Source: CAYOWK01 sp964407665 (GTDB lineage: Bacteria; Pseudomonadota; Alphaproteobacteria; Caulobacterales; Hyphomonadaceae). From it: a stretch of 64,000 nucleotides of DNA. The stretch is from assembly GCA_964407665.1 (NCBI GenBank), contig CAYOWK010000009.1:47246-111245 (forward strand). Reading direction: 5' to 3'. Both the position numbers and the translations under genes were made by a program. Below, piece after piece: positions 26,025-34,002 of the stretch. How positions within the stretch are numbered: the first letter of the stretch is position 1; each line of letters opens with the position of its first letter. Below the pieces are notes generated by a model. That model saw nothing but the letters and a program-made list of their open reading frames with translations. It searched no databases and had not been told where the DNA came from.

Positions 26025-27163
26025 AGCTCGGCGGTCGAAACGGGGACGCCGAGCAGGGCCCGGCCGGTCAGTTCGTAGGTTGCGGGCGCCACCATAATGT
26101 GCGCGGTCATCGTCTGCGCGTCAGCAAGCCGGCGATGCAGCGAGTTGCCCAGGAAGACCCCGCCGCCGCCCGCCAGATCCTGAGCGGTGCGAACAACATC
26201 GGCGGCTGTCCGCGCCATGTGGGTCGCGGCAAGACGCAATCGTGCACGCTGATCGAGGGAGATGGCGGGTGATGCCTGCGCCTCGGTCCAGGCTGCATCC
26301 ACCTCGCCCAGAAGGAAGGCGCGCGCCGCCGCGAGGCTTGCGGTCGCCTGGGCATAGGCGGCCTGAACCGTCGCGCGTTCGGCCTGCGTGCGGCCGCCCT
26401 GTGGCCGCTTGCCGGATGCCTCGGCCGCAAACTCGCTGAGGGCTGCCCGCGCATTTCCGCTGGCGACGGCTGCGATCCCCATGGCGAGCAGGCCAAACAT
26501 CGGGAAGGCGTAGAGCGGAGTGGTGACCCGGGGCTTGTCTGCGATCAGCGAGACGGAACGATTGCGGGGGACAAGGATATCCTTGACCTGCATGTCGCCG
26601 CTGCCTGAGCCGCGTAGCCCGCCCGTGTGCCAGGTGTCGACGAACTCGACGTCGCTGGCGGGGAACAGCATCATGCGATGGTCGGGCAGCTTCTCCGTCA
26701 GCATGCGCGGGACGCCATTCTCGTAGATCATGCAGCCGCCGCAGAGCCAGGTCGCATTCTGGCCGCCGCTGTTCCACTTCCATCGGCCGGAGACGCGGTA
26801 GTGGTCGCCTTCGATGTCGGCGCGGCCCATCGGGGCGTAGACGCCCGAAAAAATCAGGTCCGGCCTCAGGAAGATGTCGCTGGCGACGCCCGCTTCGAGA
26901 TAGGCGCCGAACGAGCCCGTCGTCGCGCCGATCATCGCGCACCAGGCGGCAGATGCGTCGGCTTCGGCGAGGGCCTCAAGCGTTTCGACAATGGTACGCG
27001 GGGCGGCTTCGAGCCCGTCATAGGCCTTGGGGATGCAGAGCCGGTAGATGCCGGCTTCGCGGAACGTGTGCGCCAGGCTGTCGGGCAGGCGGCGCCGTTC
27101 GTCCATCTCGCCGCGAGCGGCGATGATGTCCGGAGCGAGAGCGCGTGCGCGGTCTGCGATCAT
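26021..27163 (-). CDS. Acyl-CoA dehydrogenase-fold flavoprotein, type 2 (HsaA/hydroxylase-like)
   Basis: This 380-residue protein has the N-terminal helical domain (AGIYRLCIPKAYDGLEAAPR), a flavin-binding beta domain (GRWKWNSGGQNATWLCGG) and a C-terminal four-helix domain (RTAADVVRTAQDLAGGGGVF). The C-terminal half matches the type 2 group, which includes reduced-flavin-dependent monooxygenases such as HsaA as well as dehydrogenases. The start at 27163 gives a 4-base ATGA overlap with the upstream dehydrogenase gene. Whether it oxidises or hydroxylates its substrate is open. I see no flavin reductase gene nearby. Confidence 0.85.
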   Translation of the reverse strand: MIADRARALAPDIIAARGEMDERRRLPDSLAHTFREAGIYRLCIPKAYDGLEAAPRTIVETLEALAEADASAAWCAMIGATTGSFGAYLEAGVASDIFLRPDLIFSGVYAPMGRADIEGDHYRVSGRWKWNSGGQNATWLCGGCMIYENGVPRMLTEKLPDHRMMLFPASDVEFVDTWHTGGLRGSGSGDMQVKDILVPRNRSVSLIADKPRVTTPLYAFPMFGLLAMGIAAVASGNARAALSEFAAEASGKRPQGGRTQAERATVQAAYAQATASLAAARAFLLGEVDAAWTEAQASPAISLDQRARLRLAATHMARTAADVVRTAQDLAGGGGVFLGNSLHRRLADAQTMTAHIMVAPATYELTGRALLGVPVSTAEL

Positions 27164-28329
27164 CGATTCAGCTTCCACAGGCCTGCAAGATTGTTGCGCT
27201 GCATGTCCGACGAGCCGCCGACGATCGGCATGCCGAGGAGGTCCCTCACATTTCGATCCATGTCGTAGGCGTCGGAGAGGGCGTAGGAGCCCATGACCTG
27301 CTGGCAGGCGAGAGCGATCTCCACGCCGGTATCGGCGATGAAGAGCTTCGCCATCGACGTTTCGATGCCGCAGGGCTTGCCCTCGTTAGCCAGGCCTGCA
27401 GCATGATAAAGCATGTGCCGGCAGGCTTCGAGCCTTGTGCGGGCCGTCACCAGCTTGTGGGCCACAACCTGGTGGCCGGCGATCGGCTTGCCGAACTGGA
27501 TGCGTTGCTGGGCGTAGGTCCAGGCTTCCTCCAGCGCCGCCTGCGCAAACCCGAATGTGCAAGCGGCGACTTCCAGCTTCTCAACATCCAGCGCCCGGCC
27601 TGCGAGCATGCCCCATGCGCGGTTCATCCGCTCCGGGCCGCCGACAATGGCTGTCAGCGGCACGCGGACGTCGTCGAAGTGGACATCGCAGGAGGCCGTG
27701 TATCTCAGGTTCACGTGCTCGATGGGTGTCGTGGATACGCCCGCGGCACGCCCTGGAATCAGCACGAAGGTGAGGGCGTCCCGCTTGGGCGCGTCGGGCG
27801 CCGTGTTGATCAGGCAGTAGATGTAGTCCGCCCAGTCAGCGCCGGTGCACCAGCGCTTGGCGCCGTTGATGACCAGTTCATCGCCTTCCACCCGGCCGCG
27901 TGTGCGAACGCTTGAGAGATCGCCGCCAACGTCCGGTTCTGACAGGCCGTAGGCGAACAGGAGTTCGCCGCGCGCGAGACGGGGGAGGAGAGCGGCCTTC
28001 TGCTCTGGCGACCCATTCTCCGAGATGTTCATGCCGCCGTAGAAGGCGCAGTGGATGAAAGGGCCGGAGAGGAACGGCCCGGCTCGGGAAAGCTCCTCGA
28101 TGGCTGCGACGGCCGCAACGACGTCCTGGCCAAGGCCGCCGTGCTCTTCCGGTATCGTGAGCCCGCACAGTCCCATGTCGGCGAGCTCGCGGAACAGGTC
28201 GCGCGGCCAGTCGTGGGCCTTGTCCCAGGCCCGCCGCTTGTCCCGGGGCGCCTTCTCGGCAACAAAGCGCCGCAGCTGCCCGCGCAGCTGTGTGATGTGT
28301 TCGTGCTCGGTGTGCGTCGTCTCGATCAT
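27160..28329 (-). CDS. Acyl-CoA dehydrogenase with non-canonical catalytic position
   Basis: This 389-residue FAD enzyme has the standard ACAD layout: MGLCGLTIPEEHGGLG, then AYGLSEPDVGGDLSS, GAKRWCTGADWADYIY, and VMGSYALSDAYDMDRNVRDL. The start at 28329 overlaps the enoyl-CoA hydratase stop (TGATG). The usual catalytic glutamate of the YEGTSQIQR motif aligns with Gly371 (PIVGGSSDMQR), so the base may lie on another helix, as in isovaleryl-CoA dehydrogenase, or on a partner subunit. It is in one operon with a second ACAD-fold protein, a crotonase and a quinone-oxidoreductase-like gene. Confidence 0.9.
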   Translation of the reverse strand: MIETTHTEHEHITQLRGQLRRFVAEKAPRDKRRAWDKAHDWPRDLFRELADMGLCGLTIPEEHGGLGQDVVAAVAAIEELSRAGPFLSGPFIHCAFYGGMNISENGSPEQKAALLPRLARGELLFAYGLSEPDVGGDLSSVRTRGRVEGDELVINGAKRWCTGADWADYIYCLINTAPDAPKRDALTFVLIPGRAAGVSTTPIEHVNLRYTASCDVHFDDVRVPLTAIVGGPERMNRAWGMLAGRALDVEKLEVAACTFGFAQAALEEAWTYAQQRIQFGKPIAGHQVVAHKLVTARTRLEACRHMLYHAAGLANEGKPCGIETSMAKLFIADTGVEIALACQQVMGSYALSDAYDMDRNVRDLLGMPIVGGSSDMQRNNLAGLWKLNR

Positions 28330-29129
28330 CACTCGCCCGTGAAATTTGGTGTGCGCTTGTCGACGAAGGCTTCGACCGCCTCCTTGCGGTCTGCCAGCGT
28401 GTTCGACAGCAGTTCGTAGGCCATCGCCGAGTCCAGCAGCTGCGCGGCGAGCGCGCGGAGCGGGCCGTTTGTGGCGGTCTTCGTCCACCGCACAGCCCAT
28501 TTTGGATTGGCGAGGATCTTGCCGGCGACTTCGTCCACCTTTGCATCCAGCTGGTCGTGCGGAACGACGTGATTGAGCAGTCCCAGCGCGAAAGCCCGTT
28601 CGGCCGGGATCATCTCGCCCGTCATCAGGAACTCTTTCGCGCGGGCATAGCCGATCAGCTGCGGCCAGATCAGCGCGCCGCCATCGCCCGCAACCAGCCC
28701 CACCTTCACATGCGGATCGCCAATTACGGCCCGGTCCGAGGCGATGATCACGTCGCAGAGGAGCGCCACGGTGGCGCCCAGGCCGGCCGCCGCTCCGTTC
28801 AGCCGACAAAGGATGGGCTTCTCAAGATCCAGCAGGGACGTGACGATGCGCTTGGCCTCCGGGCCGATGGCGCGAAAGCTGGCCGGATCCTCGATGTGGG
28901 TCTTGAACCAGGCCGTGTCTCCGCCAGCGCAGAAGGCCCGGCCAGCGCCGGTCAGCACCACAAGATCGCTCTCCGGGTCGTCCTGCGCATCGAGAAAAAT
29001 CCGCGCAAGCTCGCGGTGCATGGCGCCGTCGACGGCATTGACCGGGTTGGGCGCTGTCAGCGTGAGCGTCAGGACGCGCCCCTTGCGGGTCACGGCGATG
29101 CGTTCGTAGCCGGAAAAATCGGGCGTCAT
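28329..29129 (-). CDS. Enoyl-CoA hydratase/isomerase (crotonase) family protein
   Basis: This 266-residue crotonase shows the oxyanion-hole segments GAGRAFCAGGDTAWF (about 60-75) and NGAAAGLGATVALLCDV, ASDRAVIGDPHVKVGLVAGDGG. Neither glutamate of classical 2-enoyl-CoA hydratase is at its usual place. An aspartate occurs in GDGG, so isomerase, hydrolase or another crotonase reaction is as likely as hydration. The ATG at 29129 gives the family N-terminus. It lies 10 bases after the upstream oxidoreductase gene and is coupled to the dehydrogenase gene. Confidence 0.88.
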   Translation of the reverse strand: MTPDFSGYERIAVTRKGRVLTLTLTAPNPVNAVDGAMHRELARIFLDAQDDPESDLVVLTGAGRAFCAGGDTAWFKTHIEDPASFRAIGPEAKRIVTSLLDLEKPILCRLNGAAAGLGATVALLCDVIIASDRAVIGDPHVKVGLVAGDGGALIWPQLIGYARAKEFLMTGEMIPAERAFALGLLNHVVPHDQLDAKVDEVAGKILANPKWAVRWTKTATNGPLRALAAQLLDSAMAYELLSNTLADRKEAVEAFVDKRTPNFTGE

Positions 29130-29139
29130 CGGAGGGCTC

Positions 29140-30177
29140 TCAACTGGACCGGCTGCCGATTTTGACGATCCGCCGGCCGAAATGGCTGTCGGTGAACAGG
29201 TCGATAAAGGCCTGCGGAGCAGACTCAAGACCGCTGTAGCGGTGCTCGCGCACATGGACCGCGCCCGCCTCGATCATGTCCCCGAGTTCCTGCTGGGCGG
29301 CCGGGAAATCTTTCAGATCGTCAAAGACGACCAGCCCCTCCATGCGAAGGCGGCTGGCGATGAAGTAGCGCGTATTGTGCAGCCCCACGGACTCGCCTGC
29401 GACGGCGTTGTAGTCAGCCAGCTGTCCCGAGATGACGATACGCCCCCGCATGCGAAGCAGCGGGATCACCAGATCGACCATCGCGTTTCCGACATTGTCG
29501 AACAGGATGTCGTATCCATCCGGGCTCGCTGTACGCAGGTCGAGCGCCAGATCGCCTGATGTCTTGTAGTCGACGACGGTATCGACCTTTGCTTCGGTCC
29601 GAAGCCATTCCGCCTTGGCCGCTCCGCTTGCCGTGCCGACGACCCGGCTCGCGCCCAGTGCGCGGGCGATCTGGGCGGCTGTCGCCCCCACCGGCCCGGC
29701 GGCAGAGGTCACGAGGACCCGCTCGCCGGAGGCGATACCCGCGACGCGCTTCAGCCCGAACCATGCCGTCATGCCCGGTACGCCGAGAACACCGATCCAG
29801 TAGGACAGGGGAAGTCGGCTGTGCGGGATCTTCTGGATGTAGCCGCGTCCGCCGAAGACGGAATGCTCGGACCAGCCGCCGCCGCTTGCGACCATCTCGC
29901 CGATAGAGAATCTGGGATTGGCGGATTCGATGACTTCGCCGACGGAGAAGCCATCGATCGGGTCCCCGATGCGCAGGGGCGGAGCGTAGCTTGCGCCGGA
30001 GGAGAGCCGGGAGCGCGTGCCGGGGTCCGCAGAGCAGTACAGCGTCCGGATGAGGACCTGGCCCTCGGCAAGGTCTGGAACCGGTATCGTCTCGATCCGG
30101 AAGTTGTCTTTTGAGGGCAGACCATCGGCCTGTGACGCCAGAACGATGCGCCGGGTTTCAGTGGGGCGCGGCGTCAT
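29140..30177 (-). CDS. Zinc-independent medium-chain dehydrogenase/reductase (CurA/PTGR-like)
   Basis: This 345-residue NADP-dependent oxidoreductase has the NADP-binding VLVTSAAGPVGATAAQIARALG followed by GASRVVGTASG, and GVPGMTAWFGLKRVAGI just before. It lacks structural-zinc cysteines. The family reduces enones, including curcumin, 2-alkenals and prostaglandins, by hydride transfer. The N-terminal FRIETIPVPDLAEGQVLIRTLYCSADPG is typical. The ATG at 30177 is chosen because upstream sequence has no family similarity. It is the first gene of the acyl-CoA operon 30177-26021. Confidence 0.9.
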   Translation of the reverse strand: MTPRPTETRRIVLASQADGLPSKDNFRIETIPVPDLAEGQVLIRTLYCSADPGTRSRLSSGASYAPPLRIGDPIDGFSVGEVIESANPRFSIGEMVASGGGWSEHSVFGGRGYIQKIPHSRLPLSYWIGVLGVPGMTAWFGLKRVAGIASGERVLVTSAAGPVGATAAQIARALGASRVVGTASGAAKAEWLRTEAKVDTVVDYKTSGDLALDLRTASPDGYDILFDNVGNAMVDLVIPLLRMRGRIVISGQLADYNAVAGESVGLHNTRYFIASRLRMEGLVVFDDLKDFPAAQQELGDMIEAGAVHVREHRYSGLESAPQAFIDLFTDSHFGRRIVKIGSRSS

Positions 30178-30319
30178 GCTGAGACTCTCAAGGTTTTCTC
30201 CCGGGCAGGCGGCGGGGCTGTCTTCAGCCTCCGCTAGACTGGGAGAAGCTTGCGTCGCCTGTTCCGCGAACGCAACTGGGCGCGCGGGGGGCTGGCGGCC
30301 GGACACCGGGCGGGCGCGA

Positions 30320-31561
30320 TCAGCTCTGTTGGGTTTCGCCCGTCGTCTTCTCGAGCACGAAGGCGGCCGAGAGGCCGTGAACAACCGTCGAGACCAGGAT
30401 CGTGAAGGCGCAGATCGCCCATAGCTCGCCTTCATTGGTGAGGTTGAGGTGGCTGCCGGCATAGCTGAGATAGTAGATCGAGCCGACGCCGCGAACGCCG
30501 TAAAACGCTACGACAGCCCGCTCCCGTCCGCTGAGTCGAGAGCCGCTCAGCGAGGCCAGTCCGGCGAGCGGCCGGACCAGGAAGACGAGGGCGAGGCCGA
30601 TGGCGGCGCCCTGCCAGGTCAGGGCGCCGAGGAGCGCCGGCATCGCGGCGCCGAAGCCGATCAAAAGCACGGCCGTCAGGGCGTGTTCGATTGTCTCGGT
30701 GAAATCGTGGAGCCGGACATGCATGTCATGCGTGGATTCGATCCTCCGCAGCGTGGCTCCGGCGACGAACGCCGCGATGAAGCCATAGCCCTCCAGGAGT
30801 TCCGTGACGCCGTAGGCGACAAGCACACCTGCCAGTCCGAACACCCCAGCCTGGGTTTCGGCCAGCGCATTCCCTCGCGGGAGGCCGAACAGCACCTTTC
30901 CCAGAAGCCAGCCAATCGCGACGCCGCACATCGCGCCTGCGACGATGCGATAGGCGAGGTCGCGGGCCGCCCACTCCACAATCAAGTCAGGCGTGACGAC
31001 AGCGGCCGCAGCAAGCGCAAGGCCCAGATGCACGAACGGGAAGGCAAGGCCGTCGTTCAGCCCGGCCTCCGCGGTCAGCGTGAAGCGGATAGGGTGTTCG
31101 CCCCCTTCCGTGGGCCGGCCGACCTGGACGTCTGACGCCAGGACCGGGTCCGTCGGCGCCATCACTGAACCAAGGAGCACCGCGCCGCCGAGGGTCATGC
31201 CGGCGACCTGCCAGCCCAGGATCGCCACGGCGAGGATTGTCAGCGGCATTGCGATGGCCAGCATGCGGATCGTCGGCCCCCATCGCGGCAGATCCATGAG
31301 ACGATCAATCCGCAAGCCCACGCCGAACAAGCCGATGATCACGCACAGCTCGCTGGTCATCTCCCAGCCCTTTGGCGAGTTCACGGGGCTGATCGCGTCG
31401 GGCAGCCCCGGTATCCATCCGAACAGCAGCCACCCCAGCCCGATCAGGAGGGCCGAGGCTGCAGGTTCGCGGCCCGAGAAGAAGCGGGGCAGCCAGTAGG
31501 CGAGGATGACGGCCGCGCCGAGCGTGGCCAGCAGCACATGATACGTGGCGAATTCGTACAA
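30320..31561 (-). CDS. Cation/proton antiporter of the CPA1 (NhaP) family
   Basis: This 413-residue polytopic protein has about 12-13 helices. LGSVMAPTDPVLASDVQVG and TAEAGLNDGLAFPFVHLGLA carry the aspartates typical of CPA1 Na+/H+ exchangers, and FYGVRGVGSIYYLSYA follows. The start is a TTG preceded by GGGAG about 9 bases upstream. No good ATG exists before the first helix. Upstream lies a striking hairpin (31580-31608). It may be co-transcribed from the ABC1 kinase gene, 81 bases away. The ion is not predictable. Confidence 0.9.
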   Translation of the reverse strand: MYEFATYHVLLATLGAAVILAYWLPRFFSGREPAASALLIGLGWLLFGWIPGLPDAISPVNSPKGWEMTSELCVIIGLFGVGLRIDRLMDLPRWGPTIRMLAIAMPLTILAVAILGWQVAGMTLGGAVLLGSVMAPTDPVLASDVQVGRPTEGGEHPIRFTLTAEAGLNDGLAFPFVHLGLALAAAAVVTPDLIVEWAARDLAYRIVAGAMCGVAIGWLLGKVLFGLPRGNALAETQAGVFGLAGVLVAYGVTELLEGYGFIAAFVAGATLRRIESTHDMHVRLHDFTETIEHALTAVLLIGFGAAMPALLGALTWQGAAIGLALVFLVRPLAGLASLSGSRLSGRERAVVAFYGVRGVGSIYYLSYAGSHLNLTNEGELWAICAFTILVSTVVHGLSAAFVLEKTTGETQQS

Positions 31562-31579
31562 AGGGCGGCGCTCCCGGGA

Positions 31580-31608
31580 CCTGGCGTTACGTTTGAAACG
31601 TCGCCAGG
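31580..31608 (-). promoter_or_regulatory. 13-base-arm inverted repeat before the antiporter gene
   Basis: CCTGGCG-TT-ACGTTT, a single-base loop G, then AAACGT-CGCCAGG. The arms match over 13 bases apart from a TT bulge. It lies 19 bases before the TTG start of the antiporter and 34 bases after the ABC1 kinase stop. There is no T-run, so an operator or a structure that limits readthrough or translation is more likely than a simple terminator. Confidence 0.5.
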
Positions 31609-31642
31609 TTCAACCCGATGCGCATCGTGGCCCGTGTCGACC

Positions 31643-32980
31643 CTAGCTGGACGCTGCGGGCATCGGGTCGCCGACCGCTTCCGCGACCATCGCGCGCAAT
31701 GGCATGCGCGCCTTCATTCGCACGGCAAGCAGCGCCGTGCCGCTGACCTTGCGCTGTACGAACAGCGTGTCGGCTGGCGGGACGTGCCAGGCGGCCCGGT
31801 CGGCTACAATGGTGTGGGCATGGCCAAGCACCGGCTCGACAAAAGACCGGTCGGCGAAGTCGAAGAGGCCTGGTTTGCCAAGGTGCCGGATGGTCACTTC
31901 GATCATGTCGCTGATGGCGGCGCCGTGGCGCTTCAGGGCCGCTTCGGAAAGGAAGCCCGCCTCGAGGAGTGCATTCCGAAGCGCGTCGCGGTCTTCCGCC
32001 AGTCCCGCGCGCATCAGGCGGCGATAGGCCTCGACGGTCGCGGTCGGGATGCTGCGGGCGGCGCCAAAATCCAGCAAAACGATGCGTCCGGTGCTGGGCT
32101 GCCACCTGTAATTGGCGAAGTTCGGATCGGTCTGCATATAGCCGAATTCGAACAGTTCCCGCAGCACAAGCCCCAGCAGCGACGTCATGGTCGCGTCGCG
32201 AACCGGCTGCGAGGCTGCTTCAAGGGTCTCGATTGGCTGACCGGGCAGAAAGTCCATCGCGAGGATGCGCTTGCCGGACAGCTCATCGACCGGGACGGGT
32301 ATGACGAACGCCGGATCATTTGCCAGCAGCGTCCGGTAGCGGCGCATCTGGTCGGCCTCCCTCACATAGTCGGCCTCCTCGCGCAGTTGCCGCTTGGCCT
32401 CGGCAAGCAGCTGGGAGATGTCGAGGGTATCGTGCAGGAGTCCGGAGAGGCGCAGCAGGCTCGCAACGTTATCGACATCGGCGTCGATGCTTTCCGCAAC
32501 TCCGGGGTACTGCACCTTTACCGCCATAACCTGTCCATCGGGCAGGGTGGCGCGGTGAACCTGTCCTATCGAGGCCGCTGCAATCGGGATGGTCTCGAAG
32601 CGGGCGAATTTCGTACGCCAGTCCGGCCCCCATTCGCTCGACAGCACCTTGTTGAGTTGGGCGGTTGGCATGAAGTGGGCCGACTCCCGCAGCCGGCCGA
32701 GAATGGCTGTGAGCTCCGCAGGAAGAACGTCGCCTGCATCCATCGAGATCATCTGACCGAGCTTCATTGCTGCGCCGCGCAGGCGCGACAGCTGGTCCGT
32801 CACGCGTAGCGCGTTGGCGGGCGTCAGCAGGAGATCGGACAGCTGGGGCCGCTGACCGGAGGCGAGGCGGCGAGCGCCTTCGGCCAGAACGCCGCCCGCG
32901 ATACCGCCGGCCAGCGATCCAAAGGAGGCCAGCCGCGAGAGGCGGGCTGACGGCACCTTGCGGTAGCGGGACTCTGTCAT
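31643..32980 (-). CDS. ABC1/UbiB-family atypical kinase
   Basis: This 445-residue protein has the KxGQ motif of the UbiB/ADCK family (AAMKLGQMISMDAGD), the VKVQYPGVAESIDADVDN segment and the DFG-like LLDFGAARSI. Family members support ubiquinone biosynthesis or lipid homeostasis through an atypical ATPase activity. The ATG at 32980 begins MTESRYRKVPSARLSRL, the usual start. No C-terminal membrane pair is evident, unlike E. coli UbiB, so this is an AarF paralogue rather than the core ubiquinone gene. It is 40 bases downstream of the flavoprotein gene. Confidence 0.9.
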   Translation of the reverse strand: MTESRYRKVPSARLSRLASFGSLAGGIAGGVLAEGARRLASGQRPQLSDLLLTPANALRVTDQLSRLRGAAMKLGQMISMDAGDVLPAELTAILGRLRESAHFMPTAQLNKVLSSEWGPDWRTKFARFETIPIAAASIGQVHRATLPDGQVMAVKVQYPGVAESIDADVDNVASLLRLSGLLHDTLDISQLLAEAKRQLREEADYVREADQMRRYRTLLANDPAFVIPVPVDELSGKRILAMDFLPGQPIETLEAASQPVRDATMTSLLGLVLRELFEFGYMQTDPNFANYRWQPSTGRIVLLDFGAARSIPTATVEAYRRLMRAGLAEDRDALRNALLEAGFLSEAALKRHGAAISDMIEVTIRHLGKPGLFDFADRSFVEPVLGHAHTIVADRAAWHVPPADTLFVQRKVSGTALLAVRMKARMPLRAMVAEAVGDPMPAASS

Positions 32981-33020
32981 CTGAGGCGTGTCTCCGGCAC
33001 CGGGCTTTCCGGCAGGCGTG

Positions 33021-33980
33021 TCATTCCGCGAGCGCCCCATCCGGGGCGGATTCTGCGGCAAGGCGGGCAAGCTGCTGTCCGGACAGCCAGGCGCATTCGA
33101 TGCGCGGGCCCAGCAGCCAGTCGCCGCATGCGCCGATCCGCAAGGAAGCATTCCAGAGGGCGCCGTCGCCGAGCCCCGCGCTCATGGCATAGCGCCAGCG
33201 GTGCGCAGTTGCGGAAAGGGGAACCGGCAAGACCATACCCAGAGAGGCCGACAGTTCAGCAAGAAGACGTGCCGCGATATCTCCGGGCTCTTCTTCCAGA
33301 TGTTCGCGGGACCATTCGGGACTCGCCTGCACAACCCAGCTGTCCGGGCCTTCCCGTCCGGGCTTGGAGCTGTTGCGGCAGGCCCAGCCGATGGCGCCCG
33401 AGTCCCTGAGCAGGTCGCGTCCGGGCTCCAGCCGGTCGGCGAATGCGAACATGGCGGTCCAGCACGGTTGTGAGCGCGCCGATCTGGCGGCCTGCGACAT
33501 GGCCCCGTCATCGGGGGAGAGTAGCGGCGCCGCCTGTTCGGCGGGGACAGCGAGCAGCACCGCGTCAAAGCCATCGAAGGCGTTCTGGCCGGCATGGACG
33601 ATCCAGCCGCCCGTGCTCCGCTCGATCCGGTCGACAGGTTGGTTCCAGTGGACATCGTGAGCAGCCGCCATTGTCTTGATGACAGAGTTCATGCCGGGCG
33701 TTCCGACCCAGACATCTGGTCCGGGCGCGCTCCACGGCGCGACAACACGGCTGGCGGCCCAGCTCTGCACCTGCTTCAGGAAGCCGGGATCGCGCGCTGT
33801 GAAGTATTGGGCCCCGTGGTCGAACGACGCCTGGCCCAGGGGGGTGTCGATCCGGCGGGTGGACATCCGCCCGCCCGGGCCGCGCCCCTTGTCCAGCAAC
33901 GTGACGCTGTGGCCAGCTGACGCCAGACCGTCCGCGCAGGACAGGCCCGCCATTCCGGCGCCGACGATTGCAATTCGCAT
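33021..33980 (-). CDS. FAD-dependent amine oxidase/renalase-like protein
   Basis: This 319-residue flavoprotein has an N-terminal dinucleotide fold (MRIAIVGAGMAGLSCADGLA), then LLDKGRGPGGRMSTRR and FDHGAQYFTARDP, the signature of the bacterial renalase-like/NAD(P)-binding oxidoreductase group. Bacterial renalases oxidise mis-reduced isomers of NAD(P)H. This activity is plausible but unproven here. The start at 33980 places the Rossmann motif at residue 1. It lies 22 bases after the photolyase-like gene and is probably co-transcribed with it. Confidence 0.88.
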   Translation of the reverse strand: MRIAIVGAGMAGLSCADGLASAGHSVTLLDKGRGPGGRMSTRRIDTPLGQASFDHGAQYFTARDPGFLKQVQSWAASRVVAPWSAPGPDVWVGTPGMNSVIKTMAAAHDVHWNQPVDRIERSTGGWIVHAGQNAFDGFDAVLLAVPAEQAAPLLSPDDGAMSQAARSARSQPCWTAMFAFADRLEPGRDLLRDSGAIGWACRNSSKPGREGPDSWVVQASPEWSREHLEEEPGDIAARLLAELSASLGMVLPVPLSATAHRWRYAMSAGLGDGALWNASLRIGACGDWLLGPRIECAWLSGQQLARLAAESAPDGALAE

Positions 33981-34002
33981 GGTCTGATGTCCTGCTTTCG
34001 AC

